A stretch of DNA of 39,639 nt from Streptomyces sp. man185. Lineage in GTDB: Bacteria > Actinomycetota > Actinomycetes > Streptomycetales > Streptomycetaceae. Position 1 is the first letter of the stretch, and the number at the start of each line of letters is the position of its first letter. The DNA lies in assembly GCA_002551355.1 (NCBI GenBank), contig NTHE01000068.1, positions 1 through 39,639 on the forward strand. Reading direction: 5' to 3'. The notes beneath the pieces are model-generated. The model ran no database searches. It had not been told where the DNA came from and worked only from the letters and a program-made list of their open reading frames with translations. A program made the position numbers and the translations under genes. Positions 17,053 through 24,754 of this stretch are shown piece after piece.

Positions 17053-18336
17053 CTAGCGGGTGTGCCCGTCGCCCGTGACGATGTACTTCGTCGAGGTCAG
17101 CTCGGGCAGGCCCATCGGACCTCGGGCGTGCAGTTTCTGGGTGGAGATGCCGATCTCGGCGCCGAAGCCGAACTGCCCGCCGTCCGTGAAGCGGGTGGAG
17201 GCGTTCACGGCGACCGTGGTCGAGTCGACCAGTTGGGTGAACCGGCGGGCGGCGGCCTGCGAGGTGGTGACGATCGCCTCGGTGTGACCGGAGGACCAGA
17301 GACGGATGTGGGCGACCGCCGCGTCCAGGGAGTCGACGACCGCCGCCGCGATGTCGTAGGAGAGGTATTCGGTCTCCCAGTCCTCCGTCGTCGCCGCGAC
17401 CACGGTGGCCTTGGAGCCCTCGGCGTGGACGAGGACGTGCTCGTCGCCGTGGACGGTGACCCCGGCCTCGGCGAGCGCGTCCAGGGCGAGCGGCAGGAAG
17501 GCGTCCGCCACGTCCTTGTGGACGAGCAGGGTCTCGGCCGCGTTGCAGACGCTGGGGCGCTGGGCCTTGGAGTTGATCAGGATGTCGACCGCCATGGCCA
17601 GGTCCGTCTGCGCGTCGACGTAGACGTGGCAGTTGCCCGTGCCCGTCTCGATGACGGGGACGGTGGACTGCTCGACGACCGTGCGGATCAGCGAGGCGCC
17701 GCCGCGCGGGATGAGGACGTCGACCAGGCCGCGGGCCCGCATCAGTTCCGTCACGGAGTCACGGCTCTCGCCCGGGACGAGCTGCACCGCGTCGGCGGGC
17801 AGTCCGGAGCCGCCCACCGCGTCGCGCAGCACCCGCACGAGCGCGGTGTTGGAGGCGTAGGCGGAGGAGGAGCCGCGCAGCAGGACCGCGTTGCCGGACT
17901 TGAGGCAGAGGGCGGCGGCGTCGACGGTGACGTTGGGCCGGGCCTCGTAGATGATGCCGACCACGCCGAGCGGGACCCGGACCTGGCGGAGGTCGATGCC
18001 GTTGGGGAGGGTCGATCCGCGCACCACTTCGCCGACCGGGTCGGGGAGGGCCGCGACGTCCCGTACGTCGGCGGCGATGGCGCGGATGCGTTCCGGGGTG
18101 AGGGTGAGGCGGTCGATGATGCCTTCGCTCGTCCCGGCCTCGCGGGCGCGCTCGACGTCCTTCGCGTTGGCCTCGACGATCTCGGCGGTCCGCACTTCCA
18201 GGGCGTCGGCGATGGCCAGCAGCGCGTCGTCCTTGGCCGCGCGCGGAAGTGGCGCGATGTCGGCGGCGGCCGCACGGGCCCGGTAGGCGGTCTGCGCGAC
18301 CGGGGAGAGGTTGTCGTAGGGCGAGAGCGTGGTCAT
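17053..18336 (-). CDS. proA: Gamma-glutamyl phosphate reductase
   Basis: A 427-residue enzyme for the second step of proline synthesis, reducing gamma-glutamyl phosphate to glutamate semialdehyde with NADPH. The catalytic cysteine is Cys264 in PSVCNAAE; the EARPNVTVDAA and PRGGASLI stretches are typical of the family. ATG 18334-18336 gives the standard N-terminus. No ordinary ribosome-binding site precedes it. Instead a perfect 13-bp inverted repeat ends within the start codon, so translation may be limited by RNA structure. It is separated from proB by one hypothetical gene, as is usual in Streptomyces. Confidence 0.96.
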   Translation of the reverse strand: MTTLSPYDNLSPVAQTAYRARAAAADIAPLPRAAKDDALLAIADALEVRTAEIVEANAKDVERAREAGTSEGIIDRLTLTPERIRAIAADVRDVAALPDPVGEVVRGSTLPNGIDLRQVRVPLGVVGIIYEARPNVTVDAAALCLKSGNAVLLRGSSSAYASNTALVRVLRDAVGGSGLPADAVQLVPGESRDSVTELMRARGLVDVLIPRGGASLIRTVVEQSTVPVIETGTGNCHVYVDAQTDLAMAVDILINSKAQRPSVCNAAETLLVHKDVADAFLPLALDALAEAGVTVHGDEHVLVHAEGSKATVVAATTEDWETEYLSYDIAAAVVDSLDAAVAHIRLWSSGHTEAIVTTSQAAARRFTQLVDSTTVAVNASTRFTDGGQFGFGAEIGISTQKLHARGPMGLPELTSTKYIVTGDGHTR

Positions 18337-18367
18337 GCCCGCAGAGTAATGCGCACTCTGCGGGCAT
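18335..18367 (-). promoter_or_regulatory. Perfect inverted repeat abutting the proA start
   Basis: ATGCCCGCAGAGT (18335-18347) and ACTCTGCGGGCAT (18355-18367) form a 13-bp stem with a 7-nt loop. On the minus strand the stem ends with the first two bases of the proA start codon. It could hide the initiation region, terminate transcription from the preceding gene, or be a protein-binding site; the sequence alone does not decide. Confidence 0.6.
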
Positions 18368-18435
18368 CCGTCACGTATCCCGTGATGCGAGACGGCCGAC
18401 CCGAGGGGCGGACGCCCCGTGCAGCCCCGCGGGGG

Positions 18436-18927
18436 TCAGTAGGGGTGCACGCCCACGGGGGCCGCGGGCGGCGGCCCGTAGCCCTCTGCGATCCGCAGGT
18501 GGTAGGTCTCGCGGTCGATGACTTCGAGGCCGACGATCTCCCAGGGCGGGAGCTGGGCGCTGGAGCGGTGCTCGCCCCACAGCCGCAGCGCGACCGCGGC
18601 CGCGTCGTGCAGGTCGCGGGCCTCTTCCCAGTAGCGGATCTCCGCGTGGTCGCCTGCGTAGCGGCTGGTCAGCAGGAAGGGATGGTCGTGCGCGAGCTGT
18701 TCCAGACCGCGTCTGACCTCTCCCAGCGGAGTCTCGGTGCCCGACACGCTGAGCGTGATGTGCCAGAGCTTCGACTGCGGGGACTCCTCCTTCGCCGTCG
18801 TGACCGGCTCCCGTTCGACGGTGTCCGACGGAAGGGGACTCCGGTCGAAGTCCGCCCCCGCCCCGACACTCGTCAGGGCGCGGTTGGCCGTGCCTCGGGG
18901 CGGCGCCCCCGGGCGCGCTCGTCTCAC
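18436..18927 (-). CDS. Conserved hypothetical protein between proB and proA
   Basis: A 163-residue protein. I chose GTG 18927 because it follows a perfect AGGAGG with 6-nt spacing; the first 45 residues are Arg/Pro-rich and may be disordered. The folded part begins near SKLWHITLSVSG and continues with LEQLAHDHPFLLTSRY, EIRYWEEARDL and WEIVGLEVIDRETY, an alternating helix/strand pattern of about 110 residues. I recognise it only as a protein commonly found between the streptomycete proline genes; no function can be assigned. Its terminator or the proA control element is the inverted repeat 69 nt downstream of its stop. Confidence 0.75.
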   Translation of the reverse strand: MRRARPGAPPRGTANRALTSVGAGADFDRSPLPSDTVEREPVTTAKEESPQSKLWHITLSVSGTETPLGEVRRGLEQLAHDHPFLLTSRYAGDHAEIRYWEEARDLHDAAAVALRLWGEHRSSAQLPPWEIVGLEVIDRETYHLRIAEGYGPPPAAPVGVHPY

Positions 18928-19054
18928 CGGCGGCCTCCTGTGGTGTGTTGCTCTGCGGTCCCCTGTTTCCCCACAACAAAGTGGACCAGTCCACAGCCGG
19001 GCGTGGGGTGGTTTTGCCGAAGGTCCCCGCCGAAGAGCCGGACTTTCAGCCGTT

Positions 19055-20209
19055 TCAGGGGGCGAGGCGCGGCGTGAGAACGACCAGATCGTCCCTGTGT
19101 ACGACCTCGCGCTCGTAGGCGGGCCCCAGTTCACGGGCCAGGTCCCGGGTGGAGCGGCCGAGCAGTTGGGGGATCTCCTTCGCGTCGAAGTTGACGAGTC
19201 CGCGGGCGATCGGGGTGCCGTGCGGATCGCGCAGTTCGACCGGGTCGCCGGCGCTGAACTCACCCTCGACGGCGGAGATTCCGGCGGGCAGCAGCGAGGT
19301 GCGCCGTTCCACCACGGCCCGTACGGCGCCGTCGTCGAGGGTGAGCGCGCCCTGCGGGGTGGAGGCGTGGGCCAGCCACAGAAGCCGGTCGGCGGAGCGG
19401 CGTCCGGTGCGGTGGAAGTAGGTGCCGGTGTCGCGGCCCGCGAGGGCGTCGGCGGCCCGGCTGGCGGAGGTGAGGACGACGGGAACGCCGGCGGCGGTGG
19501 CGATGTTGGCGGCCTCGACCTTGGTGACCATGCCGCCGGTGCCCACGCCCGCCTTCCCGGCGCTGCCGATGGTGACGCCCGCGAGGTCGTCGGGGCCGGT
19601 GACCTCGGCGATCCGGGCGGCGCCGGGGGTGCCGGGCGGTCCGTCGTAGAGGCCGTCCACATCGGAGAGCAGGACGAGCAGGTCGGCGTGGACGAGGTGG
19701 GCGACGAGGGCGGCGAGCCGGTCGTTGTCGCCGAAGCGGATCTCGTCGGTGGCGACGGTGTCGTTCTCGTTGACGACGGGGACGGCGCCCATCTCCAGGA
19801 GCTTGTCCAGGGTGCTGTAGGCGTTGCGGTAGTGGCCTCGGCGGCTGGTGTCGTCGGCGGTGAGGAGCACTTGGCCGACACGGACGCCGTAGCGGGCGAA
19901 CGAGGCGGTGTAGCGGGCCACGAGGAGGCCTTGGCCGACGCTGGCGGCGGCCTGCTGGCGGGCCAGGTCCTTGGGCCGGCGGACCAGGCCGAGCGGAGCG
20001 AGTCCGGCGGCGATGGCTCCGCTGGAGACGAGGACGACCTCGCGTTCGCCGCCGTCCCTGACCTTGGCGAGGACGTCGACGAGGGCGTCGACCCGGTCGG
20101 CGTCGAGACCGCCGGAGGCTGTGGTGAGCGAGGAGGATCCGACCTTGACGACGACCCTGCGGGCGCCGGTCACCGCTGCCTCACGGTGCGACGGCCTCTG
20201 CTCTGCCAC
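19055..20209 (-). CDS. proB: Glutamate 5-kinase
   Basis: A 384-residue enzyme that phosphorylates glutamate, the first and feedback-regulated step of proline synthesis. The amino acid kinase domain begins VVVKVGSSSLTT and contains VLVSSGAIAAGL, NENDTVAT and FGDNDRLAA. The C-terminal about 80 residues form a PUA domain, as in the E. coli-type enzyme. GTG 20209 follows GAGGAA at 5 nt; a second GTG at 20173 (12 codons in) is an equally sensible start and gives 372 residues. It is followed by a hypothetical gene and proA. Confidence 0.95.
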   Translation of the reverse strand: MAEQRPSHREAAVTGARRVVVKVGSSSLTTASGGLDADRVDALVDVLAKVRDGGEREVVLVSSGAIAAGLAPLGLVRRPKDLARQQAAASVGQGLLVARYTASFARYGVRVGQVLLTADDTSRRGHYRNAYSTLDKLLEMGAVPVVNENDTVATDEIRFGDNDRLAALVAHLVHADLLVLLSDVDGLYDGPPGTPGAARIAEVTGPDDLAGVTIGSAGKAGVGTGGMVTKVEAANIATAAGVPVVLTSASRAADALAGRDTGTYFHRTGRRSADRLLWLAHASTPQGALTLDDGAVRAVVERRTSLLPAGISAVEGEFSAGDPVELRDPHGTPIARGLVNFDAKEIPQLLGRSTRDLARELGPAYEREVVHRDDLVVLTPRLAP

Positions 20210-20285
20210 GTGCTTCCTCGCTCTGGATCGCCCCGGTGTCCGACGGGGGCGTTCGTGCCGCCCCCGGCACGTCACAGTACGCGAG

Positions 20286-20348
20286 CGGCCGCCCCCGCCG
20301 CCTGCCCGTTCCGCTCGGTGGACGCCGGAGGGCGGCCGGTGGGCGGGG
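20286..20348 (-). terminator. Possible terminator upstream of proB
   Basis: CGGCCGCCC (20286-20294) pairs with GGGCGGCCG (20340-20348) over 9 bp with a GC-rich 45-nt loop, between the stop of the CDP-glycerol-type transferase and proB. The long loop makes it uncertain. Confidence 0.35.
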
Positions 20349-20379
20349 TAGGGGTGGGCGGGGGGGGCGGCCGGGTGGA

Positions 20380-23148
20380 TCAGCTCTGCAGCTCGTCGTT
20401 GACCGCGAGCATCCGGTCGACGACCCGGGCGGCGGAACGGCCGTCGGAGGGCTCGCAGAAGTCGACCCGGAACTGGGCGTACTTCTCCTTGTACTCCTCG
20501 CTCACCGCGTCGATGTTCCGGATCGCGGAGACCAGGTCCTCGGAGGTCTTGATCAGCGGGCCGGGGGCGCGGGAGGTGAAGTCGAAGTAGAAGCCGCGCA
20601 GGGTGTCGCGGTAGTGCTCCAGGTCGTACGTGAAGAAGAGCATCGGCCGACCGGAGTGCGCGAAGTCGAACAGCACCGAGGAGTAGTCGGTGATCAGGAC
20701 GTCGGCGATCAGGTAGAGGTCGGCGATGTCCGGGTAGTACGTGACGTCGTAGACGAAGCCCTGTCCGGCGCCGGGGATGGAGTCGAGGACCTTGTGGTGC
20801 TTGCGGTAGAGCAGCACGTGGTCGTCGCCGAGTTCGCTGCGGGCGGCCTCGACGTCGATCTGGTTGTCGAGCTTGAAGCGGCGTCCGCCGTAGCGCTGGT
20901 CGTCGCGCCAGGTCGGCGCGTACAGGACGACCTTCTTGCCCGCGGGGATGCCGAGCTTCTCCCGTACGGCCGCGGCGCGCTTGACGCGGTCGGGGGCGTG
21001 GAAGACGTCGTTGCGCGGGTAGCCCGCCTCCAGGACCTCGCACTGGAGGCGGAAGGAGTTGGTCATGATCGGGGTGGAGAAGGCGTTGGGCGTGATGAAG
21101 AGGTTGTACTGACGCGAGCGCTGGGGAAGGCTCGCGATGTAGGCGAGGTTCGCCTTCGGCGTGCCCAGCAGGTCGGCGCCGATGCGCTTGAGCGGGGTGC
21201 CGTGCCAGGTCTGGACGACGACCTGGTCCTCGCGGCGGACGAACCAGTCCTTGATGCCGCCGTTGGTGACCACGTAACGGCTGCGGGCGAGGGCCTCGTA
21301 CCACTCGGCGCTGCGCCACTCCACGCCCCGGACGCCGGGCGGGAGGGGGACCTGCTCGTCCCGGACCATGACGATGTGCTCCAGGTCCGAGTCCCGGCGC
21401 ACGAGCTCCTCGTAGATCGCGCGGGGCGAGTCGGAGAACTGCTTGCCGCCGAAGCTGTTGTAGAGCACGGCGTTCCAGAGCGGCAGCTTGCGCAGCTCCG
21501 GGGTGGTCACGTCGCTCATCAGGCGCTGGTGGTAGGCGGAGCGCAGCTCGGGGGGCAGGACGCTGCCCGCCTCGATGAAGATCCGGTCGTAGTCCAGGCG
21601 CTCCACCGTGTACGTGCGGTTCGCTCCCTGGTGGACGAGCGGCAGGGTGCCGACCAGGTCCGGCCGGATACGGACCGGGATGTCGTGTGCGTGGTTCCAC
21701 TCGGTGGTGGCGCGGAGCCTGGGCAGCCAGCGCCCCTGACGGAGCGAGACCGGTCCGTCGTAGGAGGCCATGCGATCCGGCGTGACCCGGGCGGTGAAGC
21801 GGCCGTCCGCGAACTCGACCGGCAGCGGGCGGTCCTCATGACGGGTGGTGTGGCGCAGGACCATCTTCATCCCGTCCACACGCCCGGTGTAGGCACCGCT
21901 GAGCACCAGCTCGCCGTCGGCACTCCACCGGACGTCGTCGACGAGCGGCATGTTCACCCGGATCTGCGGGGTGAAGTTGCCGACGCCGTCGGTCACCACG
22001 GCGAACTCCCGGCCCTCGGGCAGCGGGTGCACGCCGGTCTCCAGCTTCTGGCCCATGGTGGCCCGGCGGCTGCTGCCGTCGGCGAAGAGGATGCTGACGT
22101 TGTACTTCCAGGAGCGGCCGGGCACGATCCGGTCCACGGGAATGTCGGCGAAGGCCAGCCGGGCCGTGTGCCGCAGCCAGCCGTCGGCTCCGCTCTCGGT
22201 CTGCTGGAGCGGCAGCTCGGTGGAGAAGCCGCTGGAGGCGTGCGAGATCCTCAGGCCCGTGGGGTACTTGCCCGCGGGGGTGGTGACGCGGGACCGCAGG
22301 GTGACGGTGAGGATCTCGCCGTCCGACTCGTGGCCGACGACCTCGGCGGGCACCACGTCGACCGAGATCCTGAGGCGGTTGCGGTCGAAGCCCGCGACGA
22401 GGCGCACACCGTCGTCGAGGAAGCGGGTCAGGCTGTGTCCGGCGGAGCCGGCGTTGTTCTTGGTGACGCTGCCGATGGACATGCCGCCGGGGCGGGGGAT
22501 GCCGATACCGAGCCGCCAGGTGGCCGGCTGCCACTTGCCCTGGACCCGCAGGCGGCCCGGGTCGATGGCGAGTTCGAAGCCCGACCAGTCGTAGTTGTGC
22601 AGCGCTCCCTTGGCGGCGGCGGTGGCGCGCGGCTCCAGGACCGTGCGCATGCGCAGCGGCAGGGTGCTCCGGCTGCCCAGGCGCCGCAGGGCGGCGACAC
22701 GCAGCGAGCGCTTGCCCGTCGCGGAGGGGGCGTTGGGGATGTAGGCGTAGCCGCCCACGACGAGCTTGCCGTCACGCCAGGCGAGGTCCAGGAGCTTGCT
22801 GCGCACCGGCAGCTCGCTGCGGGTGAAGTTGCGCACCGAGGGGGGCAGCGAGTCGCTCTCCACACCGGGCAGTTCGATGCGTGCGCGTCGCAGGCCCCGT
22901 ACGGAGAAGGCTCCCGGGTTCTCCCGCTCGTAGTGGAGGAGTTCGCCCAGTTCCTCGCCGCGGCCGCTGGCGGCCAGGTGCCATTTGACGCGGGCCATCG
23001 GCGAGAACTGGCGCACCAGCTTGGGCGCGGCCTGGGACAGGAAGCTCTCGGCTGCGCGATGGAAGGCGGGGCGCTCCTCGACCGGAGTCTCGGGGAAGTA
23101 CTTCATGAGCCGACTGAGCTCTTCGGGGATCGCATCGAGGGGCGCCAC
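20380..23148 (-). CDS. CDP-glycerol/ribitol-type polyol-phosphate transferase, apparently lacking its N-terminal GT2 domain
   Basis: A 922-residue wall-polymer enzyme. The last 350 residues are a CDP-glycerol glycerophosphotransferase domain: TWHGTPLKRIG with His649, YAPTWRDD, YRKHH and TDYSSVLFDFAHSGRP (about 820-836). Residues about 95-560 are beta-rich modules often found in the middle of such proteins. The first 90 residues (EERPAFHRAAESF, VKWHLAASGR, HYERENPG) look like the C-terminal end of a GT2 domain, but the catalytic GT2 core is absent. GTG 23148, behind GGAAAGG, is the preferred start; a TTG at 23241 extends the frame only 31 codons. It would polymerise polyol phosphate on the inner membrane face. 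It is separated from its upstream GT2 neighbour by a terminator. Confidence 0.8.
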   Translation of the reverse strand: MAPLDAIPEELSRLMKYFPETPVEERPAFHRAAESFLSQAAPKLVRQFSPMARVKWHLAASGRGEELGELLHYERENPGAFSVRGLRRARIELPGVESDSLPPSVRNFTRSELPVRSKLLDLAWRDGKLVVGGYAYIPNAPSATGKRSLRVAALRRLGSRSTLPLRMRTVLEPRATAAAKGALHNYDWSGFELAIDPGRLRVQGKWQPATWRLGIGIPRPGGMSIGSVTKNNAGSAGHSLTRFLDDGVRLVAGFDRNRLRISVDVVPAEVVGHESDGEILTVTLRSRVTTPAGKYPTGLRISHASSGFSTELPLQQTESGADGWLRHTARLAFADIPVDRIVPGRSWKYNVSILFADGSSRRATMGQKLETGVHPLPEGREFAVVTDGVGNFTPQIRVNMPLVDDVRWSADGELVLSGAYTGRVDGMKMVLRHTTRHEDRPLPVEFADGRFTARVTPDRMASYDGPVSLRQGRWLPRLRATTEWNHAHDIPVRIRPDLVGTLPLVHQGANRTYTVERLDYDRIFIEAGSVLPPELRSAYHQRLMSDVTTPELRKLPLWNAVLYNSFGGKQFSDSPRAIYEELVRRDSDLEHIVMVRDEQVPLPPGVRGVEWRSAEWYEALARSRYVVTNGGIKDWFVRREDQVVVQTWHGTPLKRIGADLLGTPKANLAYIASLPQRSRQYNLFITPNAFSTPIMTNSFRLQCEVLEAGYPRNDVFHAPDRVKRAAAVREKLGIPAGKKVVLYAPTWRDDQRYGGRRFKLDNQIDVEAARSELGDDHVLLYRKHHKVLDSIPGAGQGFVYDVTYYPDIADLYLIADVLITDYSSVLFDFAHSGRPMLFFTYDLEHYRDTLRGFYFDFTSRAPGPLIKTSEDLVSAIRNIDAVSEEYKEKYAQFRVDFCEPSDGRSAARVVDRMLAVNDELQS

Positions 23149-23285
23149 GGGAGAGTGCCTTTCCGGGGGGACGTGCAGATGATGAACCCCAGGAAACCGG
23201 GGCGTAAATGAGACGGGTACAACGGTCTCATGGTTGCCCAACAGTATGGCGTGACGCCAATCACAAGGTGAGGGCGATACGCCCC

Positions 23286-23326
23286 CCGGGCTCCCGCCGG
23301 GTGTGCTGCCCGGGGCGGGAGCCCGG
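23286..23326 (-). terminator. Terminator after the wall-polymer GT2 gene
   Basis: CCGGGCTCCCGCC (23286-23298) pairs perfectly with GGCGGGAGCCCGG (23314-23326), 13 bp, loop 15 nt, 16 nt beyond the stop of the minus-strand glycosyltransferase. Confidence 0.7.
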
Positions 23327-23341
23327 CCGGAAGGTTACGTC

Positions 23342-24580
23342 TCAAACGCGGTGCGCCCGGGGCGCGCGGAAGGCCGCGTGCGCCGTCCGGCGGACCTTGC
23401 GGACGACTCGGCGGGCGAAGGAGAGGTACGGCTTCGGCGGCGTCGGGTCGACGCGGTTGCCCCCGATCCACTCCGTCACGGTCACCTCGTAGGCGGAGTC
23501 GGGGAGCGGCGCCCCCTCGCCGAAGTGCGGATACGCCAGGTGGAGCCTGGTCGGGTTCCCCCGGCGGACCTTCTCGGGTTCCTCGCCGTCCTTCATGAAG
23601 CGCAGGACGTCGAGCAGGAGGTCGAGCCGGTTCTCCGCGATGCACATCAGCCGGAGCCGCTCGTGGACCTTGACCCGGCGGGCGAGGCCGGGGGTCCAGT
23701 AGGACTGCACGAGCGGGGCGGCGAGAGCCATCTTCCGCTTGCGGACGGCTTCCTTCTGCTTGAGCAGTTTGGGGCCGAACTGTGGCAGCAATGTGATGGC
23801 GAAGGGACGGACCATCAGCGCGTCACGCCGGGATCCGGCGGGTACGAGCTCGGCGATGAGGCCCATGAGCGCCCGGGCCGAGTCGAAGCGCCGCGTGTAG
23901 TCGCCCTTCTTGGTCATCTGGTTGCGGTCCTCGCGGCCCACCAGGTAATAGCAGGTGTAGTCGGCGACGACCGAGACGCCGTTGCCGCGGAGGTAGGCCT
24001 CCATGGTGAACAGGGCGTCCTCGCCCGTCCGCAGCGTCTCGTCGAAGGACATGCCCAGACGCACGAGGAGTTCGCGCCGGAACAGCTTCTGGGCGCTCAG
24101 CGTGAACTTGATGTTGGAGTCGAAGAGGTCGGCGCGCTCGACCGTCTCCTTCCACATCGACTTCGCCGCGCCCCGGTTGACGCCCACGATCTTGCCGAGG
24201 ACGACGTCCGTGCCGGCCCGGTCCCCCATGGCGACCAGGCGCTCCAGGGCCTCCTCGCCGAAGTAGTCGTCGGCGTCCAGGAAGAAGACGTACCGTCCGC
24301 GGGCCATGCCCAGACCGACGTTGCGGGGGCCGCTCGGCCCGCCGGAGTTCTCCTGGCTGACGACCCTCATGGGGATGTCCGTGCGGGCGGCGAACTCCTT
24401 CAGATACTCCCCGCTGCCGTCCGTGGAGCCGTCGTCGACCGCGACGATCTCCATCCGCCCCGCGCCGATGGTCTGCGCCTGAACGGACTCCAGGCAGCGG
24501 ACCAGGTAGGGCATTGCTTCATACACCCCGATGATCACACTGACATCGGGCTCATCATTTTTCTGCGGCATGTCGGCCAT
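23342..24580 (-). CDS. Family 2 glycosyltransferase (wall-polymer locus)
   Basis: A 412-residue inverting glycosyltransferase with a GT-A fold. The N-terminal VSVIIGVYEAMPYL, AVDDGSTDGSG (48-57) and metal-binding DAD (102-104, FFLDADDYFG) are intact. The remaining 200 residues are a helical C-terminal domain with a basic end. There are no membrane segments, so it is peripheral. ATG 24580 follows AGGTG; GTG at 24586 and ATG at 24571 are alternatives. An AT-rich probable promoter region lies upstream. It is clearly related to the GT2 at 33356-34981 on the other side of obg-rplU. Donor and acceptor sugars are unknown. Confidence 0.9.
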   Translation of the reverse strand: MADMPQKNDEPDVSVIIGVYEAMPYLVRCLESVQAQTIGAGRMEIVAVDDGSTDGSGEYLKEFAARTDIPMRVVSQENSGGPSGPRNVGLGMARGRYVFFLDADDYFGEEALERLVAMGDRAGTDVVLGKIVGVNRGAAKSMWKETVERADLFDSNIKFTLSAQKLFRRELLVRLGMSFDETLRTGEDALFTMEAYLRGNGVSVVADYTCYYLVGREDRNQMTKKGDYTRRFDSARALMGLIAELVPAGSRRDALMVRPFAITLLPQFGPKLLKQKEAVRKRKMALAAPLVQSYWTPGLARRVKVHERLRLMCIAENRLDLLLDVLRFMKDGEEPEKVRRGNPTRLHLAYPHFGEGAPLPDSAYEVTVTEWIGGNRVDPTPPKPYLSFARRVVRKVRRTAHAAFRAPRAHRV

Positions 24581-24623
24581 CTGCACCTGTCGATTGGATC
24601 CAGAGAAAGGGAGATTGCCCGAC

Positions 24624-24646
24624 TATGCACTTTTTATGCATTAATA
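24624..24646 (-). promoter_or_regulatory. AT-rich regulatory segment upstream of the GT2 gene
   Basis: On the minus strand TATTAATGCATAAAAAG continues into TGCATA, an island of very low GC in a GC-rich chromosome. It contains ATGCA-N7-TGCAT as an inverted repeat and TGCATA twice. TATTAA and GCATAG both resemble -10 boxes. It is probably the promoter, perhaps with an operator. Confidence 0.4.
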
Positions 24647-24713
24647 CGACGAGCGACCCGTACATCCCTCCCTGAGGAGAGACGGACGGGCCGCCATCGG
24701 GGTTGCTTCATTT

Positions 24714-24744
24714 CCGGACAAGTGATCACCGATCACTTGTCCGG
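24714..24744 (-). terminator. Terminator after the membrane-anchored transferase gene
   Basis: CCGGACAAGTGATC and GATCACTTGTCCGG form a perfect 14-bp stem with a 3-nt ACC loop, 10 nt downstream of the stop at 24755. Confidence 0.8.
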
Positions 24745-24754
24745 CATCGGCCGG

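Noticed and set aside
23103..23645. Minus-strand frame of 180 codons bridging the two transferase genes as a missing GT2 fragment
   Set aside because: It is Arg/Pro/Gly-rich shadow sequence overlapping the end of the GT2 gene in another frame and contains no GT2 motif.
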